DNA from: Methylorubrum aminovorans
Lineage (GTDB): Bacteria > Pseudomonadota > Alphaproteobacteria > Rhizobiales > Beijerinckiaceae
DNA: 64,000 nucleotides
Assembly (NCBI RefSeq): GCF_022179725.1
Contig: NZ_BPRC01000012.1
Span: 124,001-188,000, forward strand
Direction: 5' to 3'
The position numbers and the translations under genes are program-made. The stretch's first letter is position 1; every line of letters begins with the position of its first letter. A model generated the notes under the pieces. It ran no database searches. It had not been told where the DNA came from and saw only the letters and a program-made list of their open reading frames with translations. This document shows, piece by piece, positions 1 to 8,771 of the stretch.

Positions 1-378
1 CGCCGTCCGGCCAGCGCGGAATTCTACGCACCTGATCGGCTTCCGCTGCGCCTTCCCGTCCCCCAGACATGGCCGGCCGATACCCTCGTGCGCGGGACGC
101 CGGGCGCGGAGGCGCTGCTTGCCCGCATTGGCCCCGCGCTGAGTCGCCTCTTCGCCGATCCGACGGTAAAGGAGGTTCTGGTGACGTCCGACGGACTTCG
201 CCTCACGGTGCAGGCGAGCCAGGGCGCGCGGGGCACCTACCTGCTCCTGCGCGGCAGCCGCTTCCCCCTGTCGCGCCTCGCCTCGGACCGGCTTAGCGGC
301 ACGCTACGCGACGGTTTGGATCTCGCTCGGATCCTGTCCGAACCATCCTCGGAGACGCGGCATGCGCGCGCTGCCTGA
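1..378 (+). CDS. C-terminal part of an unknown protein (5' end outside the window)
   Basis: The reading frame is open from base 1 and ends in a stop at 376-378, giving 125 visible residues. The codons are strongly GC3-biased, as in neighbouring real genes. No motif was recognised: the segment is a hydrophilic alpha/beta-looking domain with Arg and Leu patches. It overlaps the next gene by 17 nt in the same direction, so the two are probably co-transcribed. The true start lies upstream of the window and the function is unknown. Confidence 0.6.
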   Translation, partial: RRPASAEFYAPDRLPLRLPVPQTWPADTLVRGTPGAEALLARIGPALSRLFADPTVKEVLVTSDGLRLTVQASQGARGTYLLLRGSRFPLSRLASDRLSGTLRDGLDLARILSEPSSETRHARAA

Positions 379-631
379 TCCCACCCGCGTCCTGCTCGTC
401 GCGGCCCTCCTGCCCGGCATCGGCCATGTCTGGACGGGGCGCGCAGCGCGCGGGCTCGGCTTTGCCCTGTTCGCGCTCCTCGGCGGCTGGCTCACCGCCC
501 GCTTCGCCGCGCCCGATGCAAGCCTCGTCGGGCGTCATGCCGGCGGCTTCTTCGTTTGGGCTTTGTCCATTCCGGACGCCTATCGCGGTGCCCGCCTCGA
601 TCGGGCTTGGGCGGACCGGGTCCCACACTGA
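362..631 (+). CDS. Small membrane protein of unknown function
   Basis: An 89-aa protein with two hydrophobic segments (about residues 8-24 and 32-48) joined by a short loop rich in Gly and Arg. The pattern PGIGHVWTGR followed by a second helix resembles the small two-helix TM2/DUF5683-like membrane proteins, but this is only a shape match. ATG at 362 has a GGAG ribosome site 7 nt upstream. The gene overlaps the preceding partial gene by 17 nt, which suggests translational coupling. No catalytic motif is visible. Confidence 0.6.
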   Translation: MRALPDPTRVLLVAALLPGIGHVWTGRAARGLGFALFALLGGWLTARFAAPDASLVGRHAGGFFVWALSIPDAYRGARLDRAWADRVPH

Positions 632-674
632 CGCCGATTCGGGAAACCGATTCGGAGGTAGCCTTGGCGACCCG

Positions 675-1394
675 TCAGAACCGTGTCGTGAGGGCCGTGA
701 GCCAGTCCGGCGAGGCGTTCACCAGGGCCGTTTCCAGCGCCCGGTCATACCCTGAGAGGATCAATCCGCTCGAGACGAGGAGGACGGCACCGAGAGCCGC
801 CTTCAGCCCGCGGCCGAGGCCGAGCATCCGCTCGCGCCAGCGCATCAGGATCTCACGCGACAGCATCCCGAGGGCGACGAGCGGCAGGGCCGCCCCGAGC
901 CCGAACAGCAGCATGGTCAGTGCGACGCTGCCGAGATCGCGTCCCTGAGCCGCCAGGAGCGAGGCAGCCCCGAGGGTCGGGCCGACACAGGGGCTCCAGA
1001 CGGCGCCGAGCAGCAGGCCGACGGCGAACTGGCCCGGCAGGCCGGCGGTGGAGAAGCCGCCGAACCGCCGCTCCGCCCAGTCGCTCACCGGCCCGCCCGC
1101 GGCGGCGAGCCGGGTCTGCGCCGCCGGCACGAGCAGGACGAGGCCGAGCACCATGAGCATCGCAGCCGCGGCTTTGCGGAACAGCTCGCCGTCGAGACCG
1201 ATGGCGAAGCCGATCGTCGCCACGAACAGGCCGATCGCGACGAAGGCGAGCGCGAGGCCGGCGGCGAGCGCCACCGGCCCGAGGCGATGCTCCGTCGCAG
1301 CCGCGCCGAGCACGAGAGGCAGCAGCGGCAGGACGCAGGGCGAGAGCACCGAGAGCAGGCCGGCGAGGCTGGCGAGGCCGAGCTGCATGGTCAT
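675..1394 (-). CDS. CcdA/DsbD-type cytochrome c biogenesis transmembrane protein
   Basis: A 239-aa protein made almost entirely of six hydrophobic helices. Two cysteines sit in matching positions of the two halves, SPCVLP near residue 20 and SPCVGP near residue 135, which is the hallmark of the CcdA/DsbD membrane domain. The family carries electrons from cytoplasmic thioredoxin across the membrane to periplasmic thiol proteins for cytochrome c maturation or repair of oxidised thiols. No periplasmic thioredoxin partner is encoded next to it. An AGGGGG sequence lies 12 nt before the first of two close ATGs. It reads in the same direction as the antiporter gene upstream, with a 31-nt gap. Confidence 0.88.
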   Translation of the reverse strand: MTMQLGLASLAGLLSVLSPCVLPLLPLVLGAAATEHRLGPVALAAGLALAFVAIGLFVATIGFAIGLDGELFRKAAAAMLMVLGLVLLVPAAQTRLAAAGGPVSDWAERRFGGFSTAGLPGQFAVGLLLGAVWSPCVGPTLGAASLLAAQGRDLGSVALTMLLFGLGAALPLVALGMLSREILMRWRERMLGLGRGLKAALGAVLLVSSGLILSGYDRALETALVNASPDWLTALTTRF

Positions 1395-1425
1395 GGTGCG
1401 CGCGAACCCCCTCCCCCGATTCGGC

Positions 1426-3192
1426 TCAACCGTGCCCGTGGGCCGGCTGGGCGGCGTTGCCGCGGATCAGCTCGCGACCGGCATAAATGCCGCCCACGAC
1501 CTGAAGGTCGAGACGCTCCGCGTCGCGCCGACGAACCTCTTCCATGATCTCCCCGGCCGCCTCCGGCTCCGAACCGATGGTCACGAGCGCCTGCTGGCCA
1601 AAGGCGAAGGCCGATTCGAGCGTCTCGCGAATCTGGTAGGCGACGCCTGCCTCGATCAGCTCGACCGCGTGCTCGCGATCGCGGGCGCGGGCCAGGACCG
1701 GCACCAGCGGGAATTCCGCTTTCGCCAACTCGGCGATGCGCTTGGCCATCGCGCGGTCGTCGATGCAGATCAGGATCGCCCGCGCCGTGGCGGCACCGGC
1801 CGCGCGGAGAATGTCGAGACGGGCGCCGTCGCCGTAATAGACCTTGAACCCGAACCCTTCCGCGAGGCGAATGTTGTCGGCGTTCGTGTCGATGATCGAG
1901 ACCGAGCACCCGCGCGAGATCAGCGGCTGGCTGACGATCTGCCCGAAGCGGCCGAAGCCGATGATCAGGGCGCTGCCGACGAGATCCTCCGGCGCCTCGA
2001 GGCCATCCGTGGAGGCGGATGCCTTTGGGCCGAAGCGATCGAGGGCGATCACGGTGAGCGGCGTCAGCGCCATCGACAGGATGACGGTGGCGGTCAGGAT
2101 CGCGTTGGTCGTGCCGTCGATGATGCCGGCGCTCGCAGCCGCCGCGTAGAGGACGAAGGCGAATTCGCCGCCCTGCGCCATCAGCGCCGTGCGCTCCAGC
2201 GCCTCGGCATGCCCTGCCCGCAGGAGGCGGGCGATCACGTAGATCACCAGGCTCTTTACCGCCATGTAGGCGGCGACGCTCATCAGGATCAGGGCCCAGT
2301 TCGCGGCGATCACGGCGAGGTCGAGGGACATGCCGACGCCGAGGAAGAACAGGCCGAGCAGGATGCCGCGGAATGGCTCGATATCGGCCTCGAGCTGGTG
2401 ACGGAAGCTCGATTCCGAGAGCAGGACGCCGGCCAGGAAGGCGCCCATCGCCATCGAGAGACCGCCGAGCTGCATCGCCAGCGCCGAGCCGAGCACGACA
2501 AGGAGCGCCGCCGCCGTCATGACCTCCCGCGCCTTGGCCGCGGCAAGGAGCCGGAACAGCGGGTTGAGCAACCAGCGGCCGGCCGCCACCAGCGCGGCGA
2601 CGGAAACCAGCGCGATCACGATGGCGGTCGCGCGCTCCATCCCGCTCGTCTCGCCACCGCCCGGCGCCAACAGGGCGACGGCGGCCAGAAGCGGCACGAT
2701 GGCCAGATCCTCAAGGAGCAGGATGGCGACGATCCGCTGGCCTTTCGGGGTCGAGAGCGCGCCGCGCTCATCGAGCAATTGCATGACGATGGCAGTCGAA
2801 GTGAGCACGAAGCCGGTGCCGGCGACGAAGGCGACGACGAGCGAGAATCCCATGGCGACGCCGACAAGCGTCAGGGCGGCGATGCAGGCACCGACCTGCG
2901 CCAGGCCGAGGCCGAAGATCTCGCGCCGCATGCCCCAGAGGCGCGAGGGCTCCATCTCCAATCCGATGATGAAGAGAAACATGACGACGCCGAGTTCGGC
3001 CACGTGGAGGATCGCGTGGGCGTCGGTGAACAGGCCCAGCCCGAACGGTCCGATGGCGAGCCCCGCTACGAGGTAGCCCAGGACCGAGCCGAGCCCCAAC
3101 CGCTTGAACAGGGGGACGGCGACGACGCCGGCGGCGAGGAGGGCGACGACCTGAACAAGCTCGCTCGCGGCCCCGGTTGCTTCAACAGCCAT
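1426..3192 (-). CDS. Cation:proton antiporter 2 family protein with RCK domain (KefB/KefC-like)
   Basis: A 588-aa protein with about 12 membrane helices in residues 10-385 (Na+/H+ exchanger fold) and a cytoplasmic TrkA-N/RCK domain starting near residue 400 with the nucleotide-binding turn GFGRFG. Length and domain order match the glutathione-gated K+ efflux antiporters KefB and KefC (about 600 aa) and close relatives. The expected role is K+/H+ exchange in pH and electrophile stress. The frame is open further upstream, but the ATG at 3192 directly precedes the conserved membrane part and has AAGAGG about 12 nt before it. The C-terminal tail is short and hydrophilic. No KefF/KefG-type oxidoreductase lies beside it. 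Confidence 0.85.
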   Translation of the reverse strand: MAVEATGAASELVQVVALLAAGVVAVPLFKRLGLGSVLGYLVAGLAIGPFGLGLFTDAHAILHVAELGVVMFLFIIGLEMEPSRLWGMRREIFGLGLAQVGACIAALTLVGVAMGFSLVVAFVAGTGFVLTSTAIVMQLLDERGALSTPKGQRIVAILLLEDLAIVPLLAAVALLAPGGGETSGMERATAIVIALVSVAALVAAGRWLLNPLFRLLAAAKAREVMTAAALLVVLGSALAMQLGGLSMAMGAFLAGVLLSESSFRHQLEADIEPFRGILLGLFFLGVGMSLDLAVIAANWALILMSVAAYMAVKSLVIYVIARLLRAGHAEALERTALMAQGGEFAFVLYAAAASAGIIDGTTNAILTATVILSMALTPLTVIALDRFGPKASASTDGLEAPEDLVGSALIIGFGRFGQIVSQPLISRGCSVSIIDTNADNIRLAEGFGFKVYYGDGARLDILRAAGAATARAILICIDDRAMAKRIAELAKAEFPLVPVLARARDREHAVELIEAGVAYQIRETLESAFAFGQQALVTIGSEPEAAGEIMEEVRRRDAERLDLQVVGGIYAGRELIRGNAAQPAHGHG

Positions 3193-3309
3193 GATCTGGA
3201 CGAGCCTCTTGGTCGAACGTCGGACGTGGGGCACGGCGCCGCCGACCGGGGGCTGCCGCATTGGTCGTCAGCGGGTGCGCGGGTCTATGGCAGACCCGCG
3301 CGCTGTTGC

Positions 3310-4248
3310 TCAAGGATAGCGGACCGGCTGGGGCTCTTCCGGCAACGGGATGAACTCGGCATCGTTGGGCACCGTATCGAAGCGGCCTTGGCGCCAATCC
3401 TCTTTGGCCTGGGCGATCCGCTCCGGCCGCGAGGATACGAAGTTCCACCAGAGATGGCGCGGGCCGTCCATCGGCTCGCCACCCAGAACCATGAATCGGG
3501 CGCTTTGCGTCGCACGAATACTGATGCGGTCGCCCGGCCGGAACACCAGGAGCTGGCCGGGACCGAAGCCGTCTCCGGCGATCTCGATCGCCCCCGCGAC
3601 GGTATAGATCGCGCGCTCGTCGTAGGTCGGATCGAGCGGCAGGACGGCGCCCGCCTCCAGCATCACGTCGGCGTAGACCATCGGGCTCGAGGTACGGACC
3701 GGCGAACGCGCCCCGAACGCCTCACCCGCGATCAGGCGAACCGTCTTGCCCTCACCGGTGACGATCGGAAGTGCTTCTGCCTCGTAGTGCTCGAAAGCCG
3801 GGGTGTTCTCCTCGTCCTGGGCTGCCAGGGCGACCCAGCTCTGGATGCCGAACAACCGCGAGCCGGTCTGGCGCAGCGTCGGGGCGGTGCGCTCCGAATG
3901 GGTGATGCCGCGCCCGGCGGTCATCCAGTTCAGTTCGCCCGGCCGGATCGGCAGCTCCGTGCCGAGGCTGTCGCGGTGCATGATCTCGCCGTCGAACAGG
4001 TAGGTTACCGTCGAGAGGCCGATATGCGGGTGGGGGCGCACGTCCATGCCTTGGCCGAGCAGGAACTCGGAGGGGCCCATCTGATCGAAGAAGATGAAGG
4101 GGCCCACCATCCGGCACTCGGTGGACGGAAGGGCGCGGCGAACCGCGAAGGACCCGAGATCGCGCGATCGCGGCACGATCAGGGTCTGGATCGCATCGCA
4201 ACTGAAATGGTCGCCGGGGATCGGATCATCCGCACTGTGCCAGCTCAT
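3310..4248 (-). CDS. Pirin family protein (bicupin)
   Basis: A 312-aa bicupin. The N-terminal cupin carries the pirin metal-binding motif [17 protein letters not shown] followed by His in MHRDSLG and the THSERT motif that supplies the last His and Glu ligands. The C-terminal cupin is also present, so the protein is full length. Family members bind Fe(II) or other metals; some have quercetin dioxygenase activity and others are redox-sensing co-regulators, so the role here is open. The start is set by a strong GGGAGGAG ribosome site 5-6 nt before the ATG at 4248, not by the longer frame. It lies 117 nt upstream of the antiporter start and reads the same way. Confidence 0.9.
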   Translation of the reverse strand: MSWHSADDPIPGDHFSCDAIQTLIVPRSRDLGSFAVRRALPSTECRMVGPFIFFDQMGPSEFLLGQGMDVRPHPHIGLSTVTYLFDGEIMHRDSLGTELPIRPGELNWMTAGRGITHSERTAPTLRQTGSRLFGIQSWVALAAQDEENTPAFEHYEAEALPIVTGEGKTVRLIAGEAFGARSPVRTSSPMVYADVMLEAGAVLPLDPTYDERAIYTVAGAIEIAGDGFGPGQLLVFRPGDRISIRATQSARFMVLGGEPMDGPRHLWWNFVSSRPERIAQAKEDWRQGRFDTVPNDAEFIPLPEEPQPVRYP

Positions 4249-5057
4249 CGCTCTCCTCCCATCGTGATCGGGGACCGGCGGGACGCACAAGCCTCCGCCG
4301 CCATGCGGGGCAACGCCACCATACCGCGCGTCGCAGGAGTGACTTATGAGGCAAAGGAGATAGATCGAAAACAGAAACGAACGAAATGCATCGTTTCTTA
4401 AAATGCGCCCCTATGAGGAAGGGGCCGGCAGATCAGCAGCCTTCGCTCGACTGCCGTGTCCACAGCGCCTGCCGGCAATCGCGCAGGGGCAACCGCCACC
4501 GATCAGCCGATATTCTCAACCGATTGAGAGGGGCGGCATCCGCGGCATGCATTCCAGTCAACTGCCGCTGGACGCCTTTGCCAATTCGCGTGCCAGGGGT
4601 CAGTGCCTCGCCCGTCTCACACACGATGTTCCCCTGCCAGAAGTGACAAAACTGGAATCCGGCCCGGCGAACAGCCCGACGCCCACGCTCTCCGGCCTGT
4701 GCTTGGCCTACACCAACCATTCCCCCGCCGTGGAATCCTTGATCGACAGCGGCAGACGGCGCGGCTGATTGTGTCCAAGTGCGAGATCGGCACATCTGGC
4801 GAGACCCGCATGGGGCCTGCCAATCTCGACGAATCTAGGCCGATACGACCTGCCGAGTTGAGCCGGCGCTGCGAAGGGTAACGTTGGGTTGTCTCGCAGG
4901 GCGACAGCGCAACACAGCAGAAGGGCGCCGATCAACACCACTGGGTTTGTCTTGCCAAGCTCTCGCTTCTGCCTTCAGGTATCCTGCCGGTACGCTGAAC
5001 CCGAGCCGGATCAAGCGGCGGGGAGCGCCCGGCAATGGTCGAGATGACCCCGGTCTG
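4249..5057. other. Intergenic region between divergent pirin and histidine kinase genes
   Basis: About 800 bases with no convincing gene. Short frames on both strands have poor codon bias and no recognisable domain. The left part holds an AT-richer stretch with an inverted repeat (4373-4398), likely promoter or operator sequence for the pirin gene. The right part should contain the promoter of the hybrid kinase. No rRNA, tRNA or known riboswitch fold was seen. Confidence 0.5.
4373..4398. promoter_or_regulatory. Inverted repeat, possible operator
   Basis: AGAAACGA, a 10-nt spacer and TCGTTTCT form a perfect 8-bp inverted repeat followed by TTAAAA, in the AT-richer region upstream of the pirin gene. 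The geometry fits a dimeric regulator site. No regulator is encoded next to it, so the assignment is weak. Confidence 0.3.
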
Positions 5058-8000
5058 ATGTTCGAGAACGCGACGGCCACGGCTTTCCCCTTCCTCGCAG
5101 GCGGCGGGCAAATGGGCGCGATGATGCGCTCCCACGCGTGGTCGCGCTCGCCTCTCGGGCATCCGGAGGCCTGGCCGCCCTGTCTGCGCTCGACCGTCAG
5201 CCTGATGCTGGGCTCGCGCTTCCCGATGTTCGTGGCGTTCGGAGCCGAACTCGGCTTTCTCTACAACGACGCCTACGGCGAGATCCTGGGCGACAAGCAT
5301 CCGCAGGCGCTCGGTCGGCGCTTCCGCGAGGTCTGGCCGGAGATCTGGCCCGACATCGTGCCGCTCGTCGAGAAGGCGCTGTCCGGCGAGCCGACTTGGT
5401 CCGAGGACATGCCGCTGACCATGAACCGGCGCGGCCATGAAGAGCAGACCTGGTTCACCTTCTCCTACTCGCCGGTGCGCGACGAGGAGGGGCAAGTCGC
5501 CGGCATGTTCTGCGCCTGCACCGAGACGACTGGGCGCGTCCGCGCCGAGCTCGGCCTGCGCGAGACGGAGGCGCGTCAGCGCGCCCTCGCCGACCATCTG
5601 CCGGGCGGCTACGTCTACCAGATCGCCACGCCCCGCGACGGGTCGGAACGCCAATTCCTCTACGTGTCGCAGGGCTTCGAGCGCTTGACCGGCCTGCCGG
5701 CGGAGGCGGTGCTCGCCGATCCCGCCGCCGCCTACAACCTCTTCCTGCCGGAGCATCGCCACCGCCTCGCCGAGGCCGAAGCGGTGGCGATCCGGGACGT
5801 CGCACCCTTCGATGTCGAGGCGCCGATTCGCCGTCCCGACGGCGGCATCCGCTGGACGCGCATCGTCTCCGCGCCGCGCCCCGTCGGCGATCATCTGATC
5901 TGGGACGGGCTCCACCTCGACGACACGGCCCGAAGGCAGATCGAGGAGCAACTGCGCGAGAGCGAGCGGCGCTTGCGGCTGGCGACCGAGGCGGCCGAGA
6001 TCGGGCTCTGGGACGTCGATGAGGTCAAGGGGACTCTGTTCTGGCCGGCGCGGGTGAAGGCGATGTTCGGAATCTCGCCGGACGTGCCGGTGACGATGGC
6101 CGACTACTATGCCGGCTTGCACCCGGACGACCGCGAGGCCACCAGCGCTGCCTACGCCGCCGCAGCGGATCCGGACCGGCGCGCGGTCTACGACGTCGAG
6201 TACCGCACGGTCGGCAAGGAAGACGACGTCGTGCGCTGGGTGGCCGCCAAGGGCCGGGGCATCTTCGAGGACGGGCGCTGCCTGCGCATGGTCGGCACGG
6301 CCATCGACATCACGGCACGCAAGCAGGCGGAAGCCGCGCTGCTGGATCGCGAGGCGCGCCTCAAGGCCGTCTTCGCGCAGGCCGGCGCGGGCCTCGCACT
6401 GTCAGATCTGGAGGGCCGCTTCACGGACGTGAACGAGACCTATTGCAGCATCGTCGGCCGCTCGCGCGAACAAGTGCTCGGGTCTCGCATGATCGAGATC
6501 ACGCATCCGGACGACCGCGCGCGCAACGCTCCCGCCTTCGCGGCGGCTGCCCGTGACGGGACGGCGTTCGACATCGAGAAGCGATACCTCCGTCCCGACG
6601 GCGAAATCGTCTGGGTGCGCAACAGCGTCTCCGCCGTGCGCTTCGACGACGGCACGATCGCCGCCATGCTGGCCGTCAGCGTCGACATCACCGACCGGGT
6701 CCGGGCCGAGGTCGCGCTGCGGGAGAGCGAGGAGCAGTTCCGTGTGCTCTCGCAGGTGATGCCCAATTTCGTGTGGGCCACCGACGCGAAGGGGCGGGCC
6801 ACCTGGTTCAACGAGCGCGTCTACGCCTATGCCGGGCTTAGCCCGGGCGCACTCGATGCGGAAGGCTGGCGGGCAATCATCCACCCCGACGACCGTGATC
6901 GCGTGGCCCGCGAATGGCTCGTCGCGGTGGCCTCTGTCGGCAGCTACCAGAGCGAGTATCGGCTGAGGCGGGCGGACGGGGTCTACCGCTGGTTCCTGGG
7001 CCGCGGACAGCCCGTGGTGGCGGCCGACGGTGCGGTGCTGCGCTGGGTCGGCACCAGCACCGATATCGACGACCAGAAGCAGGTGATGGCCGACCTCGTG
7101 CGCTTCAACGAGACCCTGGAGCGGCGCGTCGCCGAGCGCACGGCCGAGCACGACCGGGTCTGGCGCAACTCGCGCGATCTTCTGGTGGTGGTCAGCGCCG
7201 ACGGCATCTTCCGCGCCGCGAACCCGGCTTGGGAGACCATCCTCGGCTATGGCCCCGCAGAAATCGTGGGCCGCCACTTCGCGGAGTTCATCTGGCCAGA
7301 CGACCTGGAACTGACCTATGTCGCTCTCGAGAGTGCCGTTCGCACCGGTCCGCTCACCGATTTCGAGAACCGCTACCGCCACAAGGACGGGGCCTCGCGC
7401 TGGATCTCCTGGCGTACCGCGATCGAAGGCGATCTGGTCTATGCCTACGGGCGCGACGTGACCGCCGAGAAGGCGCAGGGAGAGGCGCTGCGGCAGGCCG
7501 AGGAGGCTTTGCGCCAGTCCCAGAAGCTGGAGGCCATCGGGCAGTTGACCGGCGGCGTAGCCCACGACTTCAACAATCTGCTGACGATCATCCGCTCCTC
7601 GGTCGACTTCCTGTGTCGCCCCGACCTGCCCGAGGAGCGCAGGAACCGCTACCTCACCGCGGTCTCGGAGACGGTGGACCGGGCGGCCAAGCTGACCGGT
7701 CAGCTCCTCGCCTTCGCGCGGCGGCAGGCCCTCAAGCCGGAAACGATCGATGTCGGCGCCCGCCTGCGCAGCGTGGCCGACCTGCTCGATACGGTGACGG
7801 GCGCCCGCATTCGGGTCGTCACCGCGCTTCCGGACCGGCCCTGCTTCGTCAAGGTGGACCTCAGCCAATTCGAGACTGCCCTGGTCAACATGGCGGTCAA
7901 CGCCCGCGACGCGATGGAGGGCGAAGGCACCCTGACGCTGCGCCTCGATTGCGGCCAGTCGCTGCCCACCATACGGGGCCATGCCGGCGCGCCGGGGCCG

Positions 8001-8642
8001 TTCGCGGCAGTCTCGCTGCACGATACCGGCGCCGGCATCGCGCCCGATGTGCTGGCCCATATCTTCGAGCCGTTCTTCACCACGAAGGATGTCGGCAAGG
8101 GAACCGGTCTCGGCCTCTCTCAGGTGTTCGGATTCGCTAAGCAATCGGGCGGTGACGTCGCCGTCGACAGCGCGCCTGGCCGCGGCACCACCTTCACCCT
8201 CTACCTGCCCCAGGTCGAGCCCGAGGCGAAGGCCGGCGAGGAGCGTGGCAAGGCGGGTTCGATCGAGCCCGGCGGCTTCGGTCAGCAGGTTCTCGTCGTC
8301 GAGGACAACATCGAGGTCGGACGCTTCGCCACGCAAATCCTCGAGGACCTCGGCTACGTCACGACCTGGGCGGCGAATGCCGACGCGGCGCTGGCCTATC
8401 TCGCGGAGGGAGGGGCCGATTTCGACGCCGTGTTCTCGGATGTGGTGATGCCCGGCATGAACGGGGTCGCGTTGGCCCATGAGATCAACAAGCGATTCCC
8501 GGACCTGCCCGTCGTGCTGACGTCGGGCTACAGCCACGTGCTGGCCCAGGAAGGCAGCCACGGTTTCGAGCTGCTGCAGAAGCCCTACTCGGCCGAGCAA
8601 CTCTCGAGCATCCTTCAACGCGTCACCGCACGGCGCGTCTGA
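5058..8642 (+). CDS. Multi-PAS hybrid sensor histidine kinase with C-terminal receiver
   Basis: About 1194 aa and without obvious membrane segments, so probably cytoplasmic. The order is an N-terminal PAS_4-like domain (about residues 20-175), at least four further PAS/PAC units (to about residue 800), a HisKA domain with the phospho-acceptor His at about residue 836 (motif AHDFNN), a HATPase domain (N box NMAVNARDAM, G boxes DTGAGI and GTGLGLS) and a receiver domain with phospho-acceptor Asp at about residue 1128 (motif SDVVMPGMNG). The HDFNN-type H box places it in the HWE-free, PAS-rich hybrid kinase group common in alphaproteobacteria. The start at ATG 5058 removes a non-conserved, Arg-rich upstream stretch; the ribosome site is weak. 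No partner response regulator is adjacent. The gene ends before a palindromic repeat. Confidence 0.9.
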   Translation: MFENATATAFPFLAGGGQMGAMMRSHAWSRSPLGHPEAWPPCLRSTVSLMLGSRFPMFVAFGAELGFLYNDAYGEILGDKHPQALGRRFREVWPEIWPDIVPLVEKALSGEPTWSEDMPLTMNRRGHEEQTWFTFSYSPVRDEEGQVAGMFCACTETTGRVRAELGLRETEARQRALADHLPGGYVYQIATPRDGSERQFLYVSQGFERLTGLPAEAVLADPAAAYNLFLPEHRHRLAEAEAVAIRDVAPFDVEAPIRRPDGGIRWTRIVSAPRPVGDHLIWDGLHLDDTARRQIEEQLRESERRLRLATEAAEIGLWDVDEVKGTLFWPARVKAMFGISPDVPVTMADYYAGLHPDDREATSAAYAAAADPDRRAVYDVEYRTVGKEDDVVRWVAAKGRGIFEDGRCLRMVGTAIDITARKQAEAALLDREARLKAVFAQAGAGLALSDLEGRFTDVNETYCSIVGRSREQVLGSRMIEITHPDDRARNAPAFAAAARDGTAFDIEKRYLRPDGEIVWVRNSVSAVRFDDGTIAAMLAVSVDITDRVRAEVALRESEEQFRVLSQVMPNFVWATDAKGRATWFNERVYAYAGLSPGALDAEGWRAIIHPDDRDRVAREWLVAVASVGSYQSEYRLRRADGVYRWFLGRGQPVVAADGAVLRWVGTSTDIDDQKQVMADLVRFNETLERRVAERTAEHDRVWRNSRDLLVVVSADGIFRAANPAWETILGYGPAEIVGRHFAEFIWPDDLELTYVALESAVRTGPLTDFENRYRHKDGASRWISWRTAIEGDLVYAYGRDVTAEKAQGEALRQAEEALRQSQKLEAIGQLTGGVAHDFNNLLTIIRSSVDFLCRPDLPEERRNRYLTAVSETVDRAAKLTGQLLAFARRQALKPETIDVGARLRSVADLLDTVTGARIRVVTALPDRPCFVKVDLSQFETALVNMAVNARDAMEGEGTLTLRLDCGQSLPTIRGHAGAPGPFAAVSLHDTGAGIAPDVLAHIFEPFFTTKDVGKGTGLGLSQVFGFAKQSGGDVAVDSAPGRGTTFTLYLPQVEPEAKAGEERGKAGSIEPGGFGQQVLVVEDNIEVGRFATQILEDLGYVTTWAANADAALAYLAEGGADFDAVFSDVVMPGMNGVALAHEINKRFPDLPVVLTSGYSHVLAQEGSHGFELLQKPYSAEQLSSILQRVTARRV

Positions 8643-8670
8643 CAGCCCCTCTCCGCTTCGGCCGGGCTTT

Positions 8671-8771
8671 AGAGCATCGTGCCGGATATCAGATCCAGCA
8701 CGATGCTCTATCCTCCTGTATCTGCATCGTCTTTTTCCGAAAGCCGGTGGCCACCTTTCGGGACGATGCTT
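8671..8771. repeat. Palindromic intergenic repeat, copy 1
   Basis: Two hairpins in tandem. The first is AGAGCATCGTGC paired with GCACGATGCTCT around a GATATC-containing loop (8671-8712). The second begins GCATCGTC and ends GACGATGC around an inner CCGAAAGCCGGTGGCCACC palindrome (about 8723-8769). The second half resembles the extragenic repeats that are abundant in Rhizobiales genomes. A second copy lies at 54865-54966. It sits between convergent genes and its last base touches the stop codon of the PepSY gene, so it may also act as a bidirectional terminator. Confidence 0.8.

Noticed and set aside
1048..4401. Plus-strand open frame of over 1100 codons
   Set aside because: It is antisense to CcdA, the antiporter and the pirin, all of which have clear domains; long antisense frames are expected at this GC content.
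4403..4768. 121-codon plus-strand frame between pirin and the hybrid kinase
   Set aside because: No ribosome site, poor codon bias and no domain.
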